A stretch of 64,000 nt of DNA, from positions 61,782-125,781 of the forward strand of contig NZ_JOFX01000015.1 in assembly GCF_000719345.1 (NCBI RefSeq). Direction: 5' to 3'. Source of the stretch: Streptomyces sp. NRRL F-2664 (GTDB lineage: Bacteria; Actinomycetota; Actinomycetes; Streptomycetales; Streptomycetaceae). The translations under genes were made by a program, and so were the position numbers. Shown here piece by piece: positions 43,514 through 52,376 of the stretch (its first letter is position 1; the number at the start of each line of letters is the position of its first letter). The notes beneath the pieces were generated by a model, which worked only from the letters and a program-made list of their open reading frames with translations, was not told the DNA's origin and did no database searches.

Positions 43514-44395
43514 CTACCCGTCGGTACGGCCGCCGGTCAGCTTCCGGCGGCGCCACATCACGACGGGGACCGCTCCGGCGAGCCCCAGCGCGGCCGGGCC
43601 GGCGCCGAGCGCGGTGGCCGCGGCCTGGTTGCCGATGCCCGGCTGGTCGAAGGTGTCCGGGACGGGCAGCGTGGACCAGCGGGTCACCGGCCACGCGATC
43701 ACGACGGCGCGTCCGACGACCTTGTCGACCGGTACGAAGCCCTGGGTGGAGTCCTCCGTGTGGTAGCGGGAGTCCTGGGAGTTCTGCCGGTGGTCGCCCA
43801 TCACCCAGATCTTGCCCTCGGGCACCTTGAACGGGCCGAAGGGGCGGTCGTCGCACGCGGTGTCGCCGGGGTAGATGTACGGCTCGTCGAGCGCCTTGCC
43901 GTTGACGACGACCGGTCCGCCCTTCTTGCACTCGACCGTGTCACCGCCGATGGCGATGGTCCGCTTGATCAGGTCCTTCTCCTCGGCGGACGGCATGAGG
44001 CCGATCCAGCTGAGGGCCTTCTGCGCGATGTTCGGCTCCGGCGTGGGCTCGCCCGACAGCCAGTTCGCCGGATCGTGGAAGACCACGACCTCGCCGCGCT
44101 CCGGCTCCGAACCGAACCACGGGGTGAGCTTGTCCACCAGCACCCGGTCCCCGCGCTGAAGGGTGTCCTGCATCGAGTCCGACGGGATCGAGAACGCCTG
44201 GACCAGGAAGGTCTTGATCAGCAGGGCCAGCAGCAGGGCGATGCCGATGAGGAGCGGCAGCTCCTTCCAGAAGGAGCGGTGCGGCTTCTCCAGAGGGCCG
44301 TCCTCCTCGGTCTCGTGCGCGACGGCGTCGTCCGGCCGCTCCTCGCCCTCGTCGCGTCCGGACCGTGCGCCTACCGCCACGTCCCCCACATCCAC
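43514..44395 (-). CDS. sipY: Type I signal peptidase (SipY-type)
   Basis: Signal peptidase of 293 residues. The acidic cytoplasmic N-terminus (about 45 residues) is followed by a membrane helix (ELPLLIGIALLLALLIKTFLVQAF), catalytic Ser74 in IPSDSMQDT, Lys144 in DLIKRTIAIGGDTVECK, and box E VMGDHRQNSQDSRYH. A second C-terminal membrane helix (GPAALGLAGAVPVVMW) precedes the basic end. Third of four tandem paralogues, 97 bases after sipX and 41 before sipZ. Confidence 0.85.
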   Translation of the reverse strand: MDVGDVAVGARSGRDEGEERPDDAVAHETEEDGPLEKPHRSFWKELPLLIGIALLLALLIKTFLVQAFSIPSDSMQDTLQRGDRVLVDKLTPWFGSEPERGEVVVFHDPANWLSGEPTPEPNIAQKALSWIGLMPSAEEKDLIKRTIAIGGDTVECKKGGPVVVNGKALDEPYIYPGDTACDDRPFGPFKVPEGKIWVMGDHRQNSQDSRYHTEDSTQGFVPVDKVVGRAVVIAWPVTRWSTLPVPDTFDQPGIGNQAAATALGAGPAALGLAGAVPVVMWRRRKLTGGRTDG

Positions 44396-44492
44396 TCCTC
44401 ACTCACGAACGCCGCCCGCGCCGAACCGGACACGGGCCCTCCCCTCCCCTAACGAGCGAGAGTTCCCTAAGGCTCGGGAGACCGAGGACACA

Positions 44493-45494
44493 CTATGCGA
44501 ACGGTGTGCCCGGAGGTTGCCGTCTGCGACCGCGTCCCGCACGACGTGCCTGATCGGGCACCATGCGGAAGGTCGCGGGCTGCTCCAGACGGGCCCAGTG
44601 CCCGAACGGCCATGCGATCACCACGGCCTCCCCCACGACCCCGTTCTCGTCGATGGTGCCCTCGAAGGCCTCGTCGAGATGGAAACGGGAATCGGCCGAA
44701 TTCGCCCGGTGGTCCCCCATCACGAACAGCCGCCCGGCCGGCACCCGCACCTCGAACGGAATGTCGGAGGGCGTGTTGCCCGGCTTCACGTACGGCTCGT
44801 CGAGCGGCGAACCGTTGACGGTGACCCGGCCACGGGCGTCGCAGCACTTGACGGTGTCGCCGCCGACCCCGATGACGCGTTTGATCAGGTCCTGCTCGTC
44901 GGACGAGGGGAGCAGGCCGATGAAGGTCAGGGTCTGCTTGATCTGCTTGACCACGACCGGGTCCGGGGCCTGCCGGGCCGACTCGCCCTGGAGCCAACCC
45001 CCGGGATCCTTGAACACGACCACGTCGCCGCGCTCGACCTTGGAGCCGAACCACGGCGTCAGCTTGTCCACGAGGACCCGGTCGCCGATGCGGATGGTCT
45101 GCTCCATGGAGCCCGACGGGATGAAGAAGGCCTGGACCAGGAAGGTCTTGAGGAGCAGGGCTATGCACAGCGCCACCACCACGAGCAGCGGCAGCTCACC
45201 GGCGCGGCGCGTGCGACGGCGCCGCCGGATCCGGCGCGCCATCCGGCGGCGTTCGGCCCGGCCGCCGCTCTCCGCCGCGGCCCGCGCCGGCTCCGGTTCG
45301 GGCTCGCGGCGGCCCCGCGGCCTTGCGCGCGGCTCCGGCTCGGGGTCGTCGTCGAGCCAGTCCCGCCGGCCCCGCGGCCTGCCGTGCGGCTGGGGCTCGG
45401 GCCGATCCCGCCGGCTCCGCGGCCTGCCGTGCGGCTGCGGCTCGGGCTCCCGCTCCCGTCGGCCCTTCGGCCGTCCGCGGCTACCCATGGCCAC
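44493..45494 (-). CDS. sipX: Type I signal peptidase with long basic N-terminal tail (SipX-type)
   Basis: Signal peptidase of 333 residues. The first ~98 residues are an Arg/Pro/Glu-rich cytoplasmic tail with repeated EPQPHGRPRxRRD-like units, then a membrane helix (LPLLVVVALCIALLLKTFLV). Catalytic Ser129 lies in PSGSMEQT and Lys205 in DLIKRVIGVGGDTVKCC; box E is VMGDHRANSADSRFH. No C-terminal membrane helix. It overlaps the sipW 3' end by 14 bases, showing coupling. The tail is unusual in length and could bind acidic partners such as ribosomes or lipids. Confidence 0.85.
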   Translation of the reverse strand: MAMGSRGRPKGRREREPEPQPHGRPRSRRDRPEPQPHGRPRGRRDWLDDDPEPEPRARPRGRREPEPEPARAAAESGGRAERRRMARRIRRRRRTRRAGELPLLVVVALCIALLLKTFLVQAFFIPSGSMEQTIRIGDRVLVDKLTPWFGSKVERGDVVVFKDPGGWLQGESARQAPDPVVVKQIKQTLTFIGLLPSSDEQDLIKRVIGVGGDTVKCCDARGRVTVNGSPLDEPYVKPGNTPSDIPFEVRVPAGRLFVMGDHRANSADSRFHLDEAFEGTIDENGVVGEAVVIAWPFGHWARLEQPATFRMVPDQARRAGRGRRRQPPGTPFA

Positions 45495-46236
45495 CGCCCG
45501 CGGCGCCCCAGCGCGAAACCGGCCAGCCGATCCAGTCCGCCCGCCCGATCACCTTCTCCACCGGCACCATCCCCCCGCCCGGCTCGCCGAGGTGGTCCCG
45601 AGAGTCCCGGGACTGGGAACGATGGTCACCCATCACCCACAGGGTCCCCAGGGGCACCACGATCCGGAAGGGCACCGCCGACGGGGCGTCCCCCGGATAC
45701 AGGTACGGCTCCTCCAGCGGGACACCGTTGACCGCGACCCGGCCGCCCGCGTCGCAGCACACCACGTCGTCACCACCCACGCCCACCACCCGCTTCACGA
45801 AGTCGGAGTCGGAGGGCTCGGCGAGCCCGAGCGCCGAGGCCGCGCCGTGCACGAGGCCGCCGAGCGGACCGGCGTCCGGGCGTTCCCGCACGAAGGACCC
45901 CGTGCCGTCGAAGACCACCAGGTCCCCCCGGCGCGGCTGATCGCCGAAACGGTACGCCAGCTTGTTCACCAGTACCCGGTCCCCGACCCGGAAGGTCGGC
46001 TCCATGGAGCGGCTCGGGATCATGAAGGGCTGGACCACGAAGTTGCTGAGCAGCAGCAGGAAGACCGTGCAGATCACGCCGAGCACCCCGGCCCGGCGCC
46101 AGGTCGGCCGCCTCTCCGGAGCCCCGCCCGCGGCGGACGCGTCGGCGGGGGTCCGGGAGAACGCAGAACGCGGCCACCCTTGCCCCTCGCGGGGGGAAGA
46201 GTGGCCGCGCTGCGTGTGAGGTGCTTCGGTGTCCAT
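45481..46236 (-). CDS. sipW: Type I signal peptidase (SipW-type)
   Basis: Signal peptidase of 251 residues from MDTEAPHTQR. The cytoplasmic N-terminus of ~48 residues is followed by a single membrane helix (AGVLGVICTVFLLLLSNFVV), catalytic Ser77 in IPSRSMEPT, Lys148 in SDFVKRVVGVGGDDVVCC, and box E VMGDHRSQSRDSRDH. No C-terminal helix. First of the four, 44 bases after the rplS stop, so it may be read from the upstream ribosomal operon as well as its own promoter. Confidence 0.85.
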   Translation of the reverse strand: MDTEAPHTQRGHSSPREGQGWPRSAFSRTPADASAAGGAPERRPTWRRAGVLGVICTVFLLLLSNFVVQPFMIPSRSMEPTFRVGDRVLVNKLAYRFGDQPRRGDLVVFDGTGSFVRERPDAGPLGGLVHGAASALGLAEPSDSDFVKRVVGVGGDDVVCCDAGGRVAVNGVPLEEPYLYPGDAPSAVPFRIVVPLGTLWVMGDHRSQSRDSRDHLGEPGGGMVPVEKVIGRADWIGWPVSRWGAAGGGHG

Positions 46237-46280
46237 CGGGGGCGAGCCTATCCGGCCGCCCCCGAACACCGGTGGCGACC

Positions 46281-46631
46281 TTACTTGTCGCGCTTCTCCT
46301 TGATCTTCGCGGCCTTGCCGCGGAGCTCACGGAGGTAGTACAGCTTCGCACGGCGGACGTCACCGCGGGTGACGAGCTCGATCTTCTCGAAGATCGGGGA
46401 GTGGACCGGGAAGGTGCGCTCCACGCCGACGCTGAAGGAGACCTTGCGCACGGTGAAGGTCTCGGAGACGCCGGAGCCCTGGCGACGGATGACGACGCCC
46501 TTGAACTGCTGGATACGGGAGCGGTTGCCCTCGATCACGCGGACGTGCACGTTGATCGTGTCACCCGGGCGGAAGGCCGGGACGTCCGAGCGGAGCGCGG
46601 CGGCGTTGACGCCATCGAGCAGGTGAGACAT
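46281..46631 (-). CDS. rplS: 50S ribosomal protein L19
   Basis: Ribosomal protein L19 of 116 residues ([60 protein letters not shown]), with the family's full length and basic C-terminus. It follows trmD after 133 bases in the common bacterial order rpsP-rimM-trmD-rplS. Confidence 0.97.
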   Translation of the reverse strand: MSHLLDGVNAAALRSDVPAFRPGDTINVHVRVIEGNRSRIQQFKGVVIRRQGSGVSETFTVRKVSFSVGVERTFPVHSPIFEKIELVTRGDVRRAKLYYLRELRGKAAKIKEKRDK

Positions 46632-46764
46632 GTTCTTCGCTGCTTTCTTCGCATGACGCCACAGGTCGCCGATGCGGGTTTCCGTAGAGAATTCGGGAGC
46701 CGTGCCACTCGGCGGCCGACGGTCCCCCTGTGGCAGGGGCGTCCGGCGAGCACACAGCAGCCGC

Positions 46765-47586
46765 CTATTCTTCCACGGCCTGCGGCCTGCGCCAAAATCG
46801 GCCGTCCGGCGTCGGCTGCCAGCCCAGGATGGAGAGGATCTCCCGGTCCTTCTTGTCGAAGGCGGAGGCCTCGCAGCGCTCGATAAGGTCGGGGCGGTTG
46901 CTCGCGGTCCGGCGGAAGGCCTCGTCCCGTCGCCACCGGGCGATCCTGCCGTGGTGGCCGCTGAGCAGCACGTCGGGGATGTCGCGGCCGCGCCAGACCG
47001 GCGGCTTGGTGTAGACGGGCCCCTCCAGCAGGTTCGCCATGTCGCCGGGCGCGAAGGAGTCGTCCCGGTGCGACTCGGCGTTGCCGAGGACGCCGGGCAG
47101 CAGTCGCGCCACGGCCTCGGTGACGACCAGGACGGCCGCCTCGCCGCCCGCCAGGACGTAGTCGCCGATGGAGACCTCGTACACCGGCATGCGGGTGGCG
47201 TACTCGTCCATCACGCGGCGGTCGATGCCCTCGTAGCGGGCGGGCGTGAAGATCAGCCACGGCCGTTCGGAGAGCTCGGCGGCCAGTTCCTGGGTGAACG
47301 GGCGTCCGCTGGGGGTGGGGACGACCAGGACGGGGCCGTGGGCGCCGGCCTCGTAGCCGTCGGCCAGGGCCTCGTCCAGCGCCTCGCCCCACGGCTCGGT
47401 CTTCATGACCATGCCGGGGCCACCGCCGTACGGGGTGTCGTCGACCGTGTTGTGCCGGTCGTGGGTCCAGTCCCGCAGGTCGTGGACGTGTACATCGAGC
47501 CGCCCGCGGGCGCGCGCCTTGCCGACCAGGGAGACGTTCAACGGCTCCAGGTACTCGGGGAAGATCGTGACGACGTCGAGCCGCAT
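46765..47586 (-). CDS. trmD: tRNA (guanine-N1)-methyltransferase TrmD
   Basis: SPOUT methyltransferase of 273 residues forming m1G37 in tRNAs. Motifs: [74 protein letters not shown] (trefoil knot SAM site) and [29 protein letters not shown]. The ATG shares a base with the rimM stop (TGATG). Confidence 0.96.
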   Translation of the reverse strand: MRLDVVTIFPEYLEPLNVSLVGKARARGRLDVHVHDLRDWTHDRHNTVDDTPYGGGPGMVMKTEPWGEALDEALADGYEAGAHGPVLVVPTPSGRPFTQELAAELSERPWLIFTPARYEGIDRRVMDEYATRMPVYEVSIGDYVLAGGEAAVLVVTEAVARLLPGVLGNAESHRDDSFAPGDMANLLEGPVYTKPPVWRGRDIPDVLLSGHHGRIARWRRDEAFRRTASNRPDLIERCEASAFDKKDREILSILGWQPTPDGRFWRRPQAVEE

Positions 47587-48152
47587 CAGGCGTCGTCCTC
47601 GGAGCCTGCGGCCTCGGCGTCACGGGCGGAGGCGGTCTCGGCGCGGTCGTCGATCAACCCGGGCGGCGGGGTGATGACGCAGCGCTGCTCCTCCAGGTCG
47701 ATCTCGGCGACGATCTCCTCCACGAAGGGGATCATCACCTCGGTGCCGTCGGGGCGTTCGACGATGAAGAGGTCCTGCGAGGGCAGGTGGGAGATCTCGG
47801 TGATCCGGCCGACCTCGGTACCGTCCTCCAGCACCACGTCCAGGTCCATGAGCTGGTGGTCGTAGTACTCGTCCTCCTCCTCGGGCAGCTCCGCCGGGTC
47901 CACGTCGGCGATGAGGAGGGTGTTGCGCAGCGCCTCCGCGGCGGTGCGGTCCTTGACGCCGGCGAAGCGGAGCAGCAGGCGGCCGCTGTGCACCCGGCCC
48001 GTCTCGATGGTCAGCGGGCCCACCGAAGCCGGTTCGGTGCGCAGCACGGCGCCGGGGCTCAGCCGCAGTTCCGGCTCGTCCGTGCGCACCTCGACGGTGA
48101 CCTCACCCTTGATGCCGTGGGCGCGGCCGATCCGCGCGACTACCAGCTCCAC
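47586..48152 (-). CDS. rimM: 16S rRNA processing protein RimM
   Basis: 30S maturation factor of 188 residues. GTG start ([31 protein letters not shown]) shows the RimM N-domain; the PRC-barrel domain follows ([58 protein letters not shown]). An acidic Ala/Glu/Asp tail ends the protein. It overlaps trmD by one base. A hairpin separates it from the KH-domain gene. Confidence 0.95.
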   Translation of the reverse strand: MELVVARIGRAHGIKGEVTVEVRTDEPELRLSPGAVLRTEPASVGPLTIETGRVHSGRLLLRFAGVKDRTAAEALRNTLLIADVDPAELPEEEDEYYDHQLMDLDVVLEDGTEVGRITEISHLPSQDLFIVERPDGTEVMIPFVEEIVAEIDLEEQRCVITPPPGLIDDRAETASARDAEAAGSEDDA

Positions 48153-48181
48153 TGTCTGTTGCCTCTCCTGTTCAGACGACG

Positions 48182-48219
48182 ACGGGCCGGGGCGGGCACG
48201 TATGCCCTCCCCGGCCCGT
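48182..48219 (-). promoter_or_regulatory. Hairpin between the KH-protein gene and rimM
   Basis: Perfect 11-base arms ACGGGCCGGGG/CCCCGGCCCGT plus inner GGGCA/TGCCC. It lies inside the rpsP-rplS operon, 18 bases past the KH-protein stop, so it is a candidate partial terminator or processing site. Confidence 0.7.
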
Positions 48220-48236
48220 GCCGGTGATTCAACTGC

Positions 48237-48476
48237 TCAGCGGACCTGGTCCACGTCGACGAGGTCGACGCGGATCCCCCGGCCGCCGATGGCGCCCACG
48301 ACGGTGCGCAGAGCACGTGCGGTGCGGCCGTTGCGACCGATCACCTTGCCGAGGTCGTCGGGGTGGACCCGGACCTCGAGCACCTGCCCGCGGCGCAGGT
48401 TGCGCGAGGCGACCTGCACTTCATCGGGGTTGTCCACAATGCCCTTTACGAGGTGCTCAAGAGCCTCCTCGAGCAT
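48237..48476 (-). CDS. khpA: KH-domain RNA-binding protein (KhpA-type)
   Basis: Small single-KH-domain protein of 79 residues. The GxxG RNA-binding loop is in GKVIGRNGRTARALRTVVGAIGG; the N-terminus reads MLEEALEHLVKGIVDNPDEVQV. Family members (KhpA, formerly YlqC) bind many RNAs and often pair with a Jag/KhpB partner. It begins two bases after the rpsP stop, the conserved order in Gram-positive bacteria. Confidence 0.92.
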   Translation of the reverse strand: MLEEALEHLVKGIVDNPDEVQVASRNLRRGQVLEVRVHPDDLGKVIGRNGRTARALRTVVGAIGGRGIRVDLVDVDQVR

Positions 48477-48478
48477 GC

Positions 48479-48916
48479 TCAGGCCTCGGTCGACTCGGCG
48501 GCGGCCTCAGCCTCGTCCGCCTTCTTGTCGGCCTTCTTCTTCTGCGTGATGGCCTCGCCCTTGCCCTCGCCGACGCCCTCAAGGGCCTTGGCGAACTCGT
48601 CGAAGGAGCGACGCTTGTCCTCCTTCGTGGCCGGCTGCAGCAGCGGCGCGGGGGCCGGGAGGCCCTTGTGCGCCTGCCAGTCACCGGTGAGCTTCAGGAT
48701 GGCGAGGACGGCCTCGGTCGGCTGGGCGCCGACGGAGAGCCAGTACTGGGCGCGCTCGCCGTTGACCTCGATGCGCGACGGGTTGTAGGTCGGCTGGTAG
48801 ATGCCGATCTCCTCGATCGCGCGGCCGTCCCGACGGGTGCGGGCGTCGGCGACGACGATGCGGTAGTGCGGAGAGCGGATCTTACCGAGGCGCTTGAGCT
48901 TGATCTTGACTGCCAC
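48479..48916 (-). CDS. rpsP: 30S ribosomal protein S16
   Basis: Ribosomal protein S16 of 145 residues from a GTG after AGGAG ([42 protein letters not shown]). The conserved core ends near residue 85. The remainder is a Lys/Glu/Ala-rich tail ([17 protein letters not shown]), longer than the roughly 80-90 residues usual outside actinobacteria. First gene of the rpsP-khpA-rimM-trmD-rplS operon. Confidence 0.96.
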   Translation of the reverse strand: MAVKIKLKRLGKIRSPHYRIVVADARTRRDGRAIEEIGIYQPTYNPSRIEVNGERAQYWLSVGAQPTEAVLAILKLTGDWQAHKGLPAPAPLLQPATKEDKRRSFDEFAKALEGVGEGKGEAITQKKKADKKADEAEAAAESTEA

Positions 48917-49223
48917 TGGAGTGGTGTCTCCTGAACTTGACGTGGTTGGGCACATGAGATGCCACGTGGGGTTGCGGTACTCGGGTGCCCGATGGACGCG
49001 TCAGCCGGAGGAGAGAGGGGTCCTGTGCGACTGTCGAGTACAGCTAGCCATTGTGCCATACGCCTGCGGAGCGCTCGGCCGGTGGGCAGGACGGACTGCC
49101 GCGGGCGGTACGGCGGTACGGCCTGCCCGTGCGTCACGCCGGCGGCCGCCCCGGTGGGGGCGGGGGCCGGGCGGCCGGTTCCACCCCGGGACGGTGGTCC
49201 CGACGGCGGCAGGGGGCGGGCGG
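48917..49223 (-). other. Intergenic region upstream of rpsP (307 bp)
   Basis: No gene seen. It must hold the promoter of the rpsP operon. The only low-GC patch is near 49025-49070 (minus strand GTATGGCACAATGGCTAGC), a plausible promoter position about 110-150 bases from the rpsP start, but no clear -35/-10 pair can be named. GC-rich inverted stretches around 49140-49200 may end transcription of the gene upstream or be chance. Confidence 0.4.
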
Positions 49224-49820
49224 TCAGGAGGCCGCGGCGATGGCGACTTCGGGAATGCGGAACGGCTTCATGCAACCGCCGCACACGATCGGCGCCTGGG
49301 CGAGCACGGAAGGGACGACCCGGACGTTGCGTCCGCAGTCGCAGACGGCTTTGACACGCACGCCCCCGCCGGAGGAGCCGTGCCGGGCGGCGGGTCCGCG
49401 GAAGGTGCGCTTGGTGTCGGCGGTGGTGGCAGCGGTGTGCGCCTTCAGGGCGCGCTGGAGCCGCTCCATCGTGGGGCGGTAGCGCCGCTTGGCCTCGGGA
49501 TTGAGCGTGACCAGGGAGAAGCCGCTGCTGGCATGCGGCTCGTCGGAGTGGTCCAGCCCCATCTCCTCGGCGATCGCGAGGAACCTGCGGTTGTGGTAGC
49601 GGCCTGCGCGCGAGGTGTCACGGACACCGCGGGCGGCCGCGATGCCGTGGACTGCCTCGTGCAGCAGTCGCTCGAAGGAGAGCTCGGCGCCACAGGCGGA
49701 CGAGGACTCTCCGATCAGGGACTCGGGCGCGGCAAGGTCAGGCAGCTCGGGGTGGTACCGCTGAATGTCGGCCCACGCCTGCGCCAGCTCTGCGGCGAGA
49801 ACAGGTGGTGTCGTGCTCAC
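49224..49820 (-). CDS. Putative zinc metalloprotease-like protein (SprT-like, HExxH) with zinc ribbon
   Basis: Protein of 198 residues from a GTG start. A helical N-terminus is followed by ERLLHEAVHGIAAARG (HExxH zinc motif, about residue 57), then RYHNRRFLAIAEEMGLDH, which resembles the third-ligand region of SprT-like proteins. The C-terminus has a two-knuckle zinc ribbon (VCDCGRNVRVVPS...IVCGGCMKPFRIPE). I infer a SprT-like metalloprotease or a DNA/RNA-associated zinc protein; no substrate is known. It stands between proS and rpsP on the same strand, with an A/T-rich tract (about 49869-49884) ahead of it. Confidence 0.72.
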   Translation of the reverse strand: MSTTPPVLAAELAQAWADIQRYHPELPDLAAPESLIGESSSACGAELSFERLLHEAVHGIAAARGVRDTSRAGRYHNRRFLAIAEEMGLDHSDEPHASSGFSLVTLNPEAKRRYRPTMERLQRALKAHTAATTADTKRTFRGPAARHGSSGGGVRVKAVCDCGRNVRVVPSVLAQAPIVCGGCMKPFRIPEVAIAAAS

Positions 49821-49972
49821 GTCGTGACAACGAGCCGGGGTGCCCGGGTGTTCCGATTCCGGGCCATTCCAAAATTTTTTGCACGTACCAGTCAGTTCGG
49901 CCTCATGCGTCGCGACGAGGACGGGTGCGCCGAACTCAGGAGGAGTCGGTACGTAACGCCGACCGGAAAGGA

Positions 49973-50012
49973 CCGGCCCCGGCGTGCGGCTGCTGCCGCG
50001 CGCCGGGGCCGG
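49973..50012 (-). terminator. Terminator hairpin after proS
   Basis: Perfect 12-base arms CCGGCCCCGGCG (49973-49984) and CGCCGGGGCCGG (50001-50012) with an inner GCGGC/GCCGC stem, 20 bases past the proS stop. Confidence 0.85.
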
Positions 50013-50031
50013 GGAGCCTTCGGCAGCGTGA

Positions 50032-51444
50032 TCAGTAGGAGCGCGCCACGATCGCGAGGGTACCGGGAGCGTCGTCGGTGTCCGGCACGGACCCGTCCTC
50101 GGACACCAGGCAGCGCACGGAGACGGCCTGCTCGGCGAGCTTCGCCTCGCCCTCCGGGCCGAGGTCGGCCCACGGGATGCGCGCCCAGCCGCCGGCGACG
50201 GCGGCCTCGGCGGCCTCCTCGATGGTGGCGACGTCGGACGTGCGGGACTCACGGCGCTCGCGGGACTCGCGCAGCAGCTGCGCCTGGTCCTCGTCCAGCA
50301 CCTTGGGCAGCAGGTCGACCAGTGCGTCGATCTGCACCGGGGTCTTCCCGCCCGGGATGCGGCGGGCCAGCATCGCGGTGCCGGCCTCCAGGTCGCGGGG
50401 GCCGATCTCGATGCGGACCGGCACGCCCTTGAGCTCCCAGTCCACGGCGCGGCGGCCGAAGGGGGTGTCGACGCGGTCGTCGACCTGCACGCGGATGCCG
50501 GCGGCCTTCAGCCGGTCGCCGAGCTCGCGGACCTTGGCGACGGCCTCGTCGCCCTTGATCGCCATGACGACGACCTGGACGTGCGCCAGGCGGGGCGGGA
50601 CGCGCAGGCCGTTGTCGTCGCCGTGGGACATGATCAGACCGCCGACCATGCGGGTCGACACGCCCCAGGAGGTCTGCCAGACGAGCTCCTGCTTCCCCTC
50701 CTTCGACAGGTACTGGGTGTTGAAGGCCTTGGCGAAGTTGGTGCCGAGCTCGTGGCTGGTGCCCATCTGCAGGGCCTTGCCGTCACCCATCATGCCCTCG
50801 AGGGTGAGGGTGTTGATGGCGCCGGCGAAGCGCTCCTTGGCGGTCTTGCGGCCGAGTACGACGTCGATGCCGAGCACGTTCGTCATGAAGTCGCCGTACA
50901 CGTCGCGGTGGATGCGCGCGGCGTAGTCACGGGCGTCCTCGTAGGTGGCGTGGGCCGTGTGGCCCTCCTGCCAGAGGAACTCGCTCGTGCGCAGGAAGAC
51001 GCGGGGGCGCATCTCCCAGCGGACGACGTTGGCCCACTGGTTGATCAGCAGGGGCAGGTCCCGGTAGCTCTGCACCCACTTCGAGAAGTAGTCGTTGATG
51101 ATCGTCTCGGACGTGGGCCGGACGACGACCGGCTCCTCCAGCTCCTTGCCGCCGCCGTGGGTGACGACCGCGAGCTCGGGGGCGAAGCCCTCGACGTGCT
51201 CGGCCTCCCTCGTCAGGTACGACTGCGGGATGAAGAGGGGGAAGTAGGCGTTCTGGGCGCCCTGGTCCTTGATGCGGGCGTCCATCTCCTGCTGCATCCG
51301 CTCCCACAGGCCGTAGCCGTACGGTCGGATGACCATGGTGCCGCGGACCGGACCGTTGTCGGCCAGCTCGGCCTTGTTGATCAGATCCTGGTACCAGCGG
51401 GGGAAATCCTCCGCCTGCGGGGTGAGAACGGGTGCCTTTGCCAT
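50032..51444 (-). CDS. proS: Prolyl-tRNA synthetase, short archaeal/eukaryote-like type
   Basis: Class II synthetase of 470 residues. Motif 2-type sequence NQWANVVRWEMRPRVFLRTSEFLWQEGHTAHAT and MGTSHELGTNFAKAFNTQYL are present, motif 3 region includes GGLIMSHGDDNGLRVPPRLAHVQVVV, and an anticodon-binding and C-terminal domain follow. The bacterial editing insertion is absent, matching the ~470-residue archaeal/eukaryotic form that many actinobacteria use. Start MAKAPVLTPQAEDFPRWYQD at 51444. Ends at a strong terminator. Divergent from a methyltransferase-like gene. Confidence 0.94.
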   Translation of the reverse strand: MAKAPVLTPQAEDFPRWYQDLINKAELADNGPVRGTMVIRPYGYGLWERMQQEMDARIKDQGAQNAYFPLFIPQSYLTREAEHVEGFAPELAVVTHGGGKELEEPVVVRPTSETIINDYFSKWVQSYRDLPLLINQWANVVRWEMRPRVFLRTSEFLWQEGHTAHATYEDARDYAARIHRDVYGDFMTNVLGIDVVLGRKTAKERFAGAINTLTLEGMMGDGKALQMGTSHELGTNFAKAFNTQYLSKEGKQELVWQTSWGVSTRMVGGLIMSHGDDNGLRVPPRLAHVQVVVMAIKGDEAVAKVRELGDRLKAAGIRVQVDDRVDTPFGRRAVDWELKGVPVRIEIGPRDLEAGTAMLARRIPGGKTPVQIDALVDLLPKVLDEDQAQLLRESRERRESRTSDVATIEEAAEAAVAGGWARIPWADLGPEGEAKLAEQAVSVRCLVSEDGSVPDTDDAPGTLAIVARSY

Positions 51445-51575
51445 GCCGCGAATCGTACGGCGCCGGGCACAGGATGCGTGAATCGGGTGGCGCACTCCTC
51501 TGGACGCGGGAGCGAATGGGGAGTTCTCTGGCAACGGGGGCAGGGGGGCGACACGGAATCAGGAGCGCTCTTTCG

Positions 51576-52262
51576 ATGACACCGACGCCGACCGCGACGC
51601 TCGTCGCCCGGGACTGGGCGGAGATCCAGGAACGGATGCTGGTACCGCTGTACGAGGCGGTCTACGACCGGCTGGAGGTCGGGCCGGGCGACCGGCTGCT
51701 GGGCCTCGGCTGCGGGGCCGGCCTGGCCCTGCTGCTGGCGGCCGGGCGGGGAGCCGCGGCCACGGGAGTGGAGGCGGACCCGGCCCGGCGGGCGCTGGCC
51801 CGCGAGCGGCTGCTGGAGGTGCTGGCGGCTCCGCCGGCGCCGTCCGCGCAGGCCCGCCCGTACGACGCCCTGCTGGCCTTCTCCCCGTCCCCGGCGGCCC
51901 TGGCCTCGGCCCTGCCCGCGGTCGCGCGCGGCGGGGCCGTGGTGCTGGCCGACTGGGGTCCCGCCGAGCGCTGCACGGTGCCCACGGTGCTGGGCGGCGG
52001 TCCGGCGCCCGCGGACCTGGACGCCGTGGCGGAGAGCGCGGGGCTGCGGCCGGACGGGTCGGGGCGGGTGTTCTGCCCGTTCGGGTACGCGGACGTGGAC
52101 AGCGCGGTCCGGGGGCTGCTGTCGACCGGGCTCTACGACGGCGCGTCCGACCCCGCGCTCGCGGAGAAGGAGCTCGCCGAGGCGCTTCACCCCTTCGAGC
52201 GACCCGACGGCACCGTGTGGCTGCCGAACATCTTCCGGTACGTCATCGCCCGGGTGGCGTAA
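51576..52262 (+). CDS. SAM-dependent methyltransferase-like protein
   Basis: Protein of 228 residues; ATG 51576 follows AGGAG. Near residues 39-58 the class I methyltransferase motif I reads GDRLLGLGCGAGLALLLAAGRG, followed by an acidic residue ending strand two (ATGVEADPARRALARERL). Motif IV is weak (YDALLAFSPSPAALASAL). The remainder contains PNIFRYVIARV. The substrate is unknown and activity is not assured because the central motifs are diverged. Convergent with ffh across a long shared terminator. Confidence 0.78.
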   Translation: MTPTPTATLVARDWAEIQERMLVPLYEAVYDRLEVGPGDRLLGLGCGAGLALLLAAGRGAAATGVEADPARRALARERLLEVLAAPPAPSAQARPYDALLAFSPSPAALASALPAVARGGAVVLADWGPAERCTVPTVLGGGPAPADLDAVAESAGLRPDGSGRVFCPFGYADVDSAVRGLLSTGLYDGASDPALAEKELAEALHPFERPDGTVWLPNIFRYVIARVA

Positions 52263-52306
52263 CGGCCGCCGGGGCGTCGGAGCCGGGCGCGGTGGCCCGG
52301 CCGGGA

Positions 52307-52365
52307 CGCGGAAGGGCCCCGGCCCGGTGAGCTGACGCCCACATCCCGGCCGGGGCCCTTCCGCG
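52307..52365. terminator. Bidirectional terminator between the methyltransferase-like gene and ffh
   Basis: An 18-base perfect inverted repeat (CGCGGAAGGGCCCCGGCC at 52307-52324; complement at 52348-52365) with a 23-base loop lies between two convergent genes. Confidence 0.9.
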
Positions 52366-52376
52366 GTGTCCGCGTC

